Shown: in pieces, positions 1-9,900 of the stretch
Numbering within the stretch: position 1 is the stretch's first letter
Layout: every line of letters starts with the position of its first letter
NCBI GenBank assembly: GCA_037783545.1
Contig: JBBELK010000453.1
Location: 558,001 to 622,000, forward strand
DNA length: 64,000 bases
Reading direction: 5' to 3'
Source of the DNA: Henricia sp. BOLD:AAB3569
Lineage: Eukaryota; Echinodermata; Asteroidea; Spinulosida; Echinasteridae
Program-made: the position numbers and the translations under genes
The notes under the pieces: generated by a model
Told to the model about the DNA's origin: nothing
Databases searched by the model: none
What the model saw: only the letters and a program-made list of their open reading frames with translations

Positions 1-2611
1 TTAGCAGTAAGCTGAAGTAGAATCTTTCCACAGAGGGTGTAGTGTCACAGGCCTCGAAATTCATTTTCAAAAGGGCACAGCAATTTTCTTTTATAGTAAA
101 GGGCGCCTGAATGAGGAAATGGAAAATTTGTGTTAGAACTTTATAAGGGCAACACAGCAAAAGCACAGGGCACCGATGGCAATTTGCCGAGGTGCTGTGG
201 GTTATTTCAAGGCCGGGTGTCAGTGTGCAGTGCCGCATTAACACTGCTGCTTATGTGGAATTGTGACACATGAAACAGCCGTAGATGCCCAATGCATTTA
301 CTGCGCAAAAATGCCAAACAACCATCCAAGGAGAACGGCTGTTTTATGTAAAGTCAGCCCGTAGGTGCAGCGCAAGACAACGTTCATCTAAGCTACTCCC
401 ACGATTCGAAACTAGACAAACGACACTGCATCTTAACTTGCAAGTATTATAAATATTCACTGCTCCATAGTTTCCCATTTTTTTACTGAAACTTTGTGAA
501 TAATAATACTTACTTTGTATGTGTAAAACCCGTCTGTAGCCCGCAACGTTTTGCGGATTTGTGGGTTATCCTGTGACAAGCCCGCCTGTGCGCCAGATTT
601 TTGATGGTCGTAAAATTAGATTGAGTTGAAAAATGTGGCCGTATCGTTGACAGAATCGAAAAAACTCGGGACAAATTACATGATTAAAATGGTTAATGGT
701 TGGTCTTCAAATGTATAGTATTTTGAGTGTTTGGTTTTAAAATTTGTTTTCATGCGCTACACTTAAACTTGAAATGATTCGTAACCGGCAATGATTCGGA
801 ACTGGGCAAACAACTGTACAAAGTAAGTATTATTATTCACAAAGTTTCAGTAAAAAAATGGGAAACTATGGAGCAGTGAATATTTATAATATTTGCAAGT
901 TAAGATGCAGTGTCGTTTGTCTAGTTTGGAATCGTGGGAGACTGGGAGTAGCTTAGATGAACGTTGTCTTGCGCTGCGCCTGCGGGCTGACCTTACATAA
1001 AACAGCCGTCTCCTTGGAGTGTTGTTTGGCATTTTTGCGCAGTAAATGCATTGGGCATCTACGGCTGTTTCATGTGTCACAATTCCACATAAGCAGCAGT
1101 GTTAATGTGGCACTGCACACTGACACCCGGCCTTGAAATAAGGGCTGTGTTGCCCTTAAAAAGTTCTAACACAAATTTTCCACTTCCTCATTCAGGTGCC
1201 CTTTACTATAAAAGAAAATTGCTGTGCCCTTTTGAATATATTAGCTATATTACCTGTTTTTTTATATTTTTTTAAAATATAGACAAACTATACATCATTT
1301 GAAAGGTCTTTTCAAGAGAAATGCAACGGTGAAGAGCAAATTAAAATTGGACCAATATTAATGAAGATATGACTCTTAAAGGGATGCTATATACCATAAC
1401 TCTTCTGCCGCATATTTAGTGAAGAGGTCTAATTTTCTACTTGTGTAAATCATTACCTCATATTTCTCACATACAGTCACCATAATTGCAATTATTGTAT
1501 ATTAAATTAATTACCTTGGTGTGAGCAACACATTAGTGAGAACAGTATTAAAATTGGTGCTTCCTAACAGAAGTTATGCCATGTGAAACACACCCCACTT
1601 ATACAAATCAAGAGTTCTGTTCAAGATGAAAACGTATATTTGCATTTAGAAGTTATGTACTTTCATACTTTTCTTATACTTTTCTTCTCATCTAATTAAG
1701 TTACTAGGTTAATTGGACAAGAATGCTGATCCTGTACAGCATTGCTGTGTTAGTGTTCCTCCTCCACAACTAAATCCCCTGCCTGAAGGTCCTCCTGCAG
1801 CTGATAGGCCCTACTACTCAAAATGAGTTCAACATGCGCCACGCCCACTCAGTCAGTCAAGGAGTCATCGCACCAAAATCACACACGAGGCGCGCGCGGC
1901 CGGGCCCGACACACTTGCTTCTGCCCCTTTGCGGGGCTATGCGACATGGATTTACACCTGAAAGTGATGTGAATTAGGCACAAAAAAGTCCAAAGAATTT
2001 ATTTATATGTGAAATTTGAATGTTCCCTGACAAATTTCCTGGTTAAACAGCTTTAAATAAGAAAATAGCAACCTCATTTTCATTAAGTGTCAAAAACGGC
2101 TCATTTCCAACCTAAAATTTTCCAAATTTCCACTGAAATTTCACTTACGATAGAGAGTGGTGTTTGCAGATTACAATGATACATCACACATGGTTATTAG
2201 ATGCCTCAAGAGGGCGTTTTGACATAAAAATGACCCGAGAGTAGAACACGTTCCGGGGTCACATTTTCCAAAATGGCGACTTCCATCGCATCACCACGAA
2301 TAGTTGGTGTTCTCAAAACGGGCGTGAAATCAAAGGTTTGGTGCCACAAATGTGAGTAAATCGACCAGAATTACAAAATATAGATATTTGGAGGTAATAT
2401 TTGTGACTTTTGTGGAAAAATGATACGAAGTATTTACACACTGCTTCAATAAATTTTCCCGAATTTGTGTGGTGGCAGGATAGGAAATGTCTTAAACGCG
2501 AACCCGTTGCGATCGCTATATAATATGAATTTGTGACACTACACCCTCTGTGGAAAGATTCTACTTCAATAAAGACAATATGTCTGCACTGATTTTACAG
2601 CTTACTGCTAA
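1..2611. mobile_element. Non-autonomous TIR DNA element, about 2.6 kb
   Basis: The first 49 bases of the window reappear inverted at 2532-2611, and the outermost 14 bases match exactly as an inverted pair (1-14 and 2598-2611). The right terminus carries about 30 extra bases that split its inverted repeat. No transposase-like reading frame is present, so this looks like a non-autonomous element. The left target duplication cannot be seen because the element begins at the window edge. Superfamily is not assigned. Confidence 0.7.
60..1240. repeat. Long internal inverted repeat (arms about 60-530 and 815-1240)
   Basis: Within the 2.6-kb element, the left arm reads back on the opposite strand in the right arm with few differences, leaving a loop of roughly 290 bases. 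A transcript through it would fold into a hairpin of more than 400 bp. The arms are diverged by scattered changes and small indels, so the duplication is not brand new. The short reading frame at 847-1080 is simply the inverse of one arm and is not considered a gene. Confidence 0.75.
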
Positions 2612-4464
2612 ACAGTGTAGTTAACTGTGATGGGAAACTCTAATTTTAATTAACATTTTTGTTTTGAGAGTAAAACTTGCAGGACTTTTATGAGTAAAAT
2701 CTTTCCCCTTTCATTTTTTGTGAAAAAGACAAGGTTCAGTCAAGTTTGATGGCTCAAATTTGCTCACAACTCCTGTTAATGCAAAGTTGTAAATGATAAA
2801 AAATCTTTCAATGATCAATATAATCTTGAAAACAAAATTCTGCTCTGTATAATTTTTGAATTGGAACAATAAAAAGAAGCCATTTATATTGACATCTAGT
2901 AAGTTTTTATACATTTAGGATTCTTTTATTTTATTTACATGTATTTTCATGTTAAACTTTATTTGTAATGCCAAGCAGTTGGTTACATAATTTCATAATT
3001 TAAAAATTACATGCTTTTTGTAAAATATGTCGAGCTTCAATTAATTTTAATGGCTCAAATTTGCTTAACACACTGAACCCCTATTAACTCAAACCGTGAG
3101 CCATTTGCAACAGAATGAACAAAAATCGTCAACACAAAACTCTGCTTAACTTCAGGGGCCAGTTTTATGCTAACAAGATCTTGACTTGCAAAGGTTAATT
3201 TTAGTTTAAATAGAAAGCAGCCTTTTTGCAGTTTAAACTTTAGACAACCTTTTCTATAATAGTTACATGATTTGTTTTATTTGACCTATGTACATACATG
3301 TAGTGCACATTTTTGTAATTTCAAAACGAATACTGGATATTCTTTGCATTTGTTTTTTCGTTTGATGATCTAAAATAATTTCAAAACCTTGTGATTGCAA
3401 ATATACAAAGGGATCTACATGTCTGTAAACATGTATAGACCATATGAAATAGCTGCCACCATGTAGGCTGGCCATTTTTCCCCTTGAGAACACATGCATG
3501 GTTAGTACATTTTGTGCTTACATAAAGCAATGTAAATGGCAACAGTTGCCATGCGGCTATTCGATATGGTCTACATGTATATGCCTTTAATATCTATTTA
3601 TTGCTGAATTTAAGGGATCCCACTTTTTCATAACAAATATGCACAATTATATTTTCCATGATGATCAGTCAATTATGAACATCTTACATAATATTTCAGA
3701 TTATAATATTTCAGCCAAAATATAATATTTATATATAAATAACATGAAAATCCACTATATAATGTATACAATTTGTTGTTGTTGATTGATGCTTGGTAAT
3801 TTAACAACATATTTAGTGCGTTATCTACAGGGTTATCTAAAGGTTTTGCTAATAAAAGTAACATTTTATGAATGAAAACAAGACAAACATATATACATTG
3901 TTTCGTGTTTGTTGTATAAAAATGGTGCTCTTTTTTATTAACATATTTTTATTAACAGGGTTGAGCTACCACGTTAGAGCCAATCAGGTGTGTTCTTTTG
4001 TAAAGTACAAACTGGTGCTGTGCATTTTTTTTTCTTTTTCTCATTTTATTTCATTTTAACTGCAGTTAGAATAAAAATGATATTTGTCAAAAATTGCATT
4101 TTTCCTTGATGAAGAACGTGTGGGAAGATCACATGTCAATCGTTTCACAGAAACGAGAATAAAATCGATGAACATGCATTGTCATGTCCCCAGAGTCCCA
4201 TAGGTTTGTGTGAAAATTGCCAGCTTCACTTGTCATCCAATCCCATGATGCTTTGAGAACGTCGATAAGGTTTATTAATTGCTCACATCTAGTAGTAGGC
4301 CTATCTATGAAGTTGGGCAAAAAAATCTCCATGTAGTCTGGGCAGAGAGGGCGCCCTATTCGGAACTAGCAAATCGGTTCGAAAGTCGCCAACTGACTTC
4401 CGATGTTCCGTTGGCAAATTCACCCGATTTACGCGCGGCTTTGCACCAAATGTCGGTATGCTTA
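2612..4464. other. Intergenic AT-rich stretch
   Basis: No gene was recognised. The stretch is AT-rich with scattered stops in all frames. It contains one short inverted-repeat element at 3436-3573 (listed separately). The last four bases before the LTR element (4461-4464) form one half of its target duplication. Confidence 0.6.
3436..3573. mobile_element. Short inverted-repeat element, family B, copy 1
   Basis: The ends are diverged inverted copies of TAGACCGTATCGAATAGC followed by a CCGCCAT-like block. Two further copies of the same family occur at 20176-20302 and 61519-61665, all about 130-150 bp with an interior containing an ACATGCATG core. TA sits at both ends, as expected for mariner-type target duplications. 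Confidence 0.65.
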
Positions 4465-5645
4465 TGTGAGGATCATCGAACGCGCCACAGATTTCTGTAA
4501 GTTTGACCGTTAAACAGCCACAGCGCCCTCCAGCGGTGACTTCGGCACTTCTCATGTCGCCGTCGTCCCTGCTGTTGGTCTGTGCGTTTATCATCAAACT
4601 TTCAGGTAAAATTCTCTTTATTTAGAATCATTGCCTTGTTCTGGTTTGTATTATCAGGTTTGAGGAAAGATATAGCACATGTGGGCCACGTTTGAGTGTA
4701 TAGAATTAATGTCATTACGGCTAAAATGTGATATTTTGGCAACGTGATTTTCTGATCGATAGTGCCGTGGAGGCCCTCTGCGGCACGTCTAAGTTAGTCC
4801 ATGGCTTACGTTTTAGGCCCAGAGAGGGAGCTATATCGTTATTCTCGTGTAGGTGTTATTGCAGTAGGAAGGTTTTCGTCTGAAATCATTAGTAATTGAT
4901 CCCATGTTCCGTTTTGGGTTACCAAAGCCCCTCCTGCTGAATGATATAATTAAATATGCACACAGAAACATTTGTTAATCATACGTAAACATGGCAAACA
5001 CAATTGTGAGAATTCCTAAGTGTATGTTTTAAGTGCATGATCCAAATTACATGTATTGGATAAAAGTGAGAACATATTAACCGGACTTGAATTAATCAGA
5101 TTGTATTTCTAGTATACACATGTTGGCTGGAAAGAAATCTAATGATGGCTACATGTGAAATAATTACTCGCTGTCTTTATTTCAATGTACATGCTAAATT
5201 TAGACTATAAAATGACAATTAGGGTAAACTCGTTGTCATTGCTGTCGGTAAGTCCACCGGTTTAATTAATTCAATTAATTCCATAGGAAGACTGACAAGA
5301 GTAATTAATCTCCTTGCAGTTCCTGAATTACGTAACGGCCATAAGAACGCATGCATATATGTAGTTCCATTGCATTTTCATCATCTTGTGTGCACTCGTA
5401 AATATTTCCTAATTGTACTTACCATTTGTAACACCTGTAATATTAAGATACTTAACATGTATTTTATTTGTTTTTCTTTAAATCTGGGACTTCTCATGTC
5501 GCCGTCGTCCCTGCTGTTGGTCTGTGCGTTTATCATCAAACTTTCAGGCTGAGTAGAAAACTGAACCCTGGTGTCTGCTGTGTGTTTATTCGAGTCAGTT
5601 GTTAACACACAGCCCCCAGTTACATGTAACACCGCCCCCCTCACA
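4465..5645 (+). repeat. 5' LTR, 1181 bp, with an internal 60-bp direct repeat
   Basis: Starts TGTGAG and ends CTCACA. Inside it a 60-bp segment at 4547-4606 recurs at 5489-5548, a spacing of 942 bp. The sequence between the two copies is AT-rich, unlike the GC-richer outer parts. The same arrangement is present in the 3' LTR (12203-12262 and 13145-13204). Confidence 0.93.
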
Positions 5646-5647
5646 AG

Positions 5648-5662
5648 TGTCAGAAGTGGGAT
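5648..5662 (+). other. Primer-binding site, tRNA-Leu type
   Basis: TGTCAGAAGTGGGAT is complementary to the 3' end of animal tRNA-Leu as remembered (ending ATCCCACTTCTGACA plus CCA). It lies two bases downstream of the 5' LTR, the usual place for minus-strand priming. Confidence 0.75.
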
Positions 5663-5708
5663 CTCTACTTGAAACAGCCAACTAACAGCGGGAGATTGAA
5701 AGTCCGTC

Positions 5709-6986
5709 TTGTTCTACCGAGTCGAGATGGCGACCTACGTACGTGTACACTCACCAGATAAAGAGACATTTCGGAAGTTCTCATTGGCCGATGGCCGTTT
5801 ACCCTTGAAAAGCTTAAAGGGGTGCTACGGAAACGCAACCGGTTTGGTCCACAGACTGGACGATGACGAGTTGATCCTTCCCATTGTCGGAGAGGCTATT
5901 CTTCCTCCAGAGGGAGGATGGGGAGATGGAGATTACACGCCGCTTATCCGAAATAGTACCATAACAGAACCGGCTAACCCCCAGTCCAAATCAGAGGAAA
6001 TCTTGCAAGCCCTTGCATCCAGACCAGCCCAAGTAGTCATGGCACCGGAGCGCAAACTGCCAACATTTGAGGGACGAGATGATGGAAAGTCAGTGCCAGT
6101 GGACGAGTTCGTGACAGCAATACGCCACGCATACGAAAGGTACCACATTCCTGAAGATCAACGAGGACAGTTTTTGCTGGATGCCCTTAAAGGTAGCCCC
6201 AAGATTGAAGTCAAGTCGCTCTTGTCTACAGGTAAGACTGTGGATGATGCACTAGAATTTCTTACGTCCTCATATGGAGAAGCCCTAACCAGTGGCGAGC
6301 TACAGCGCAGATGTTTGGAGCGAAGACAACAACGCAGCGAAACCATTCGTCAGTTCAGCGTGGAGTTACAGAGGCTGTTCCACCGACTACTGAAACGAGA
6401 TCCTGGGTTGTATAAAAATCCCGACACTATCATTCGGGAGCAATTCGTGGATGGCATCGAGCAAGAAGGTTTAAGACATTCCTGCCGGGACCTTATTGAC
6501 AGAAATCAATCAATCTCCTTCAGGGAAGTCAAGGACTGGGCCATAAAGCGGGACGAGCGAGAACAGGCTAGAACCCAATCAACCGATGTACGTGGCACCT
6601 CTGCAGCCATTGAGATGAGCGGAGCACAGCCCAATTCCATGGAGCGTCTTGAGAAACAAATGCAGAATATCGTCGAGTCAGTTAAGGCCCTGGCAGATAG
6701 AATCCCTCCTACCGTCAGACCACCCCGGCCGAGTGGCCCTCCGGGTTATTTGACGCACATTGGGAATGAGACTACCCAACCATGGAGATCACAGCCAGAC
6801 TACCCAACTATTCCGAGGCCAGGAGTAATGGATTATCAGGGTAATGCACCAGTCCCATCCCCCCTACGGTGCTTTAGATGTGGACAACCAGGGCATTTTG
6901 CCCGAAGCTGTCGTGGCCCAAGAAGACAGTTCCAGAACACGCTATCTCCTTCACCAGCTGGAGCTGAGAGCACTCCGTTAAACTAA
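5709..6986 (+). CDS. Gag polyprotein of the Ty3/gypsy element (425 aa)
   Basis: A single open frame. The middle third resembles the Ty3/gypsy Gag capsid region (retrotrans_gag type) with a helical, charged composition. Near the C-terminus is one CCHC zinc knuckle, CFRCGQPGHFARSC, followed by a basic tail, typical of nucleocapsid. Gag packages the element RNA into intracellular particles. The frame ends in a TAATG overlap with the start of pol, so the two frames touch by one base. The start chosen is the first ATG of the frame; a second in-frame ATG at 5727 has a stronger context and is an alternative. Confidence 0.9.
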   Translation: MFYRVEMATYVRVHSPDKETFRKFSLADGRLPLKSLKGCYGNATGLVHRLDDDELILPIVGEAILPPEGGWGDGDYTPLIRNSTITEPANPQSKSEEILQALASRPAQVVMAPERKLPTFEGRDDGKSVPVDEFVTAIRHAYERYHIPEDQRGQFLLDALKGSPKIEVKSLLSTGKTVDDALEFLTSSYGEALTSGELQRRCLERRQQRSETIRQFSVELQRLFHRLLKRDPGLYKNPDTIIREQFVDGIEQEGLRHSCRDLIDRNQSISFREVKDWAIKRDEREQARTQSTDVRGTSAAIEMSGAQPNSMERLEKQMQNIVESVKALADRIPPTVRPPRPSGPPGYLTHIGNETTQPWRSQPDYPTIPRPGVMDYQGNAPVPSPLRCFRCGQPGHFARSCRGPRRQFQNTLSPSPAGAESTPLN

Positions 6987-9900
6987 TGCCACCTACTGTT
7001 GAGAGCCAAACAGTAGGAGAGGCAACTACCGGCTCAACACCTCGAGATTTACGTGACTTCCAAGCCCGAGCCGCCTCTGATTGTTATGCAGTAAATGTGA
7101 GTTTTGGCAACCAGACTGTCCCCTGCTTGCTAGACACTGGCTCCATGGTGACCACCATCACAAAGAATTATTTTGACAGAACCCTAGCACTGGATGGTGT
7201 GAAACTCGAGAGTATTCCCGAGAGATTTAAATTAGTCTCTGCGAGTGGTGCCAACATTCCCTATGTTGGGTGTTTCGAAACAGATGTACGTCTTCTGGGG
7301 GTGATGATCCCGTCCCGACTTATCCTAGTCATACAAGAGGCAACGTCAAGTGTCGCCCCCTCAATGGTTCCAGGTATTGTGGGAATGAACATCCTATCGG
7401 ACTGTTGGTCACAACTAACTACCCAGCATGGCCAGGGATACCTTCGCAAGCTTCAGGCTGGGCAGGTCGAGTCTGTATGGGAGAAGACGCTAAAAGCTGT
7501 TGGGAAACGAAAGACATTTGACGAGGTACAAGATGCCATTGGAAAGGCATACTTAAACAGAGGATCTCCTGTGTTAGTCCCGGCACGACATGCAGTTGTC
7601 GCAGAAGCCTCAGCGCGAAGAGCACCAGGAGATGTAGACTACAAGGCCGTTTTGGAACCACTAGAGTGCACCAACCTCCCCCGTGGTGTCCAGGCAGTGA
7701 GAGGATTGATGACCGTGTCGATTGGCAAAATGGCAGTGGTGGTAGTGAATGAGAATGACCATGACGTCCTCTTGCAGGAGCGCAGTTGTCTGGGTACCCT
7801 ATACCATGCCGAAGTAGTCGAGAATGTCCCGAGTAACGAGACTATAGAAAAGCCCAGAGACCTAACAAGTCCCAGTGCAACTCTGACCAGTGGAGAAAGC
7901 GCGCAGAGGCCCACATCCTCGCTGCAAACCAAAGCAGAAGTGCAGCTAACCAGGGAGCAACGGGACAAATTCCAGTCCTTGCTACACGACTTTGATGACA
8001 TATTCGCGAAGAAAGAAGGAGACCTGGGGTACACAGATGCCATTAAACATCGGATAGAGACAGGGGATGCACCGCCTATTCGGCAACGCTACCGATCGCT
8101 GCCCCCATCCCAATATCGTGAAGTGCGAGCTCACATACAGAAGTTATTGGAGGTTGGTGTAGTTCGTGAGAGTTCCAGTCCCTGGGCTTCTCCGATCGTT
8201 GTCGTACGTAAGAAGGACCAATCAATACGACTCTGCGTAGATTACCGTCGACTGAATGCGCTTACGGTGAAGAGCTCCTTCCCCCTACCAAGGATAGATG
8301 AGACGTTACAGACACTGGGTGGAGCCGGATACCTTAGTGTGCTCGACCTTGCTTCCGGTTACCACCAGGTGGCAATGGAGGAAAAGGATATTGAGAAGAC
8401 TGCTTTCACAACGCCCTTTGGCCTCTTCGAGTACACGAGGATGCCGTTCGGCCTTTGTAACAGCCCCGCGACATTCCAGCGCCTCATGCAAAGGTGTTTG
8501 GGAGACCATGCACTAGAGTCGGTACTTATATATCTTGACGACGTGATCGTGTTCTCGAAGACCTTTGAAGAACACCTAGGACATCTGGAGACTGTTTTTG
8601 CCAGACTGCGTCACTATGGTTTGAAAGCTAAGCCGGAGAAATGCCACTTCTTCAGGAAAGAAGTCAAGTATCTCGGTCATCTTGTTGTGGCAGGGAAAGG
8701 TATTAAGGTTGATCCCGATAAGGTCTCTTCCGTCCGTGACTGGCCAGAACCGACGACGATAACAGAGCTCAGAGGGTTCCTTGGATTCACCGGCTTCTTC
8801 CGGAAGTTTATCCGTGACTACTCGACCGTAGCGGCACCACTTTTCGTACATCTGAGAGGGGTGAACACCAAAGGAAGGAATTGCGGCGGCAGAAAAAAGC
8901 TCGAGCTGGATGACAAGGCAAGAGAGGCTTTTGGCTCTCTGAAGGCGGTTCTCCTTCGAGCACCAGTGCTCACCTTTGCAGATTTCAGCCGCCCCTTCAT
9001 CGTCGAAACTGATGCGAGCTCACAGGGTCTGGGTGCTATACTCTCCCAGCAGCAGGATGACGGTTCCAAGAGGGTCATTGCTTATGCTTCTAGATCACTC
9101 AGACCAGCTGAGAGAAATGACAAGAACTATTCGGCCTTCAAGCTGGAACTGCTGGCGGTTCGCTGGGCGGTATGTCAAGCCTTTCGTGACTACCTCATGG
9201 GTAATAAGTGTACCATTTACACGGACCACCATCCCCTCAAGTTTCTCGACTCAGCGAACTTGAGCTGCGCTGAGATGCGATGGGTTCAACAACTAGCATC
9301 ATTCGACTTCCATATGGAGTACAGACCTGGCAAGACGAATCAGGCCCCAGATGCCCTGTCCCGGCTGAAGGAGCACGGGTCTTTAGAAGTTCCCCCAGAC
9401 CAGGTCACGGCACTATCCTCGTGTGCCATACGAGCTTACTCTGGTGGTCCTTTGGATGAAGGTAGCGAAATGCCGCCAGCTCTATCACACCAAATACGAA
9501 TCACCAATGATGGGGGAAGTCTGTGCCTCCCTGGTTACACGCCAGAAGACTTGAGGAAACTCCAGGAGGAAGACGTCATTTTGCAACGCATTCTTTTGTA
9601 CGTTGAGAGAGGGACGAGACCCTCCCGTGCCGAGCGAGAGGTGGATCCGAGGGATGTGACATCGCTATTGAAGCACTGGGATCAACTGCATCTGAATCAG
9701 GGTGTTCTGTTCCGTCGGGGAGCACGTCCCGAGGGGGGACATGTGGAGAGGTTTGTTACCCCAGCGGCCCTCACAGAAACGGTAATGAAGTCTTTCCACG
9801 ACGACTATGGGCATTTTGGATTGAAGAAGACGCTACGCCTGATTCAGCCTTTGTTTTTCTGGCTGCGAATGGAGTCCTCGGTTCGTACCTGGTGCCGACA

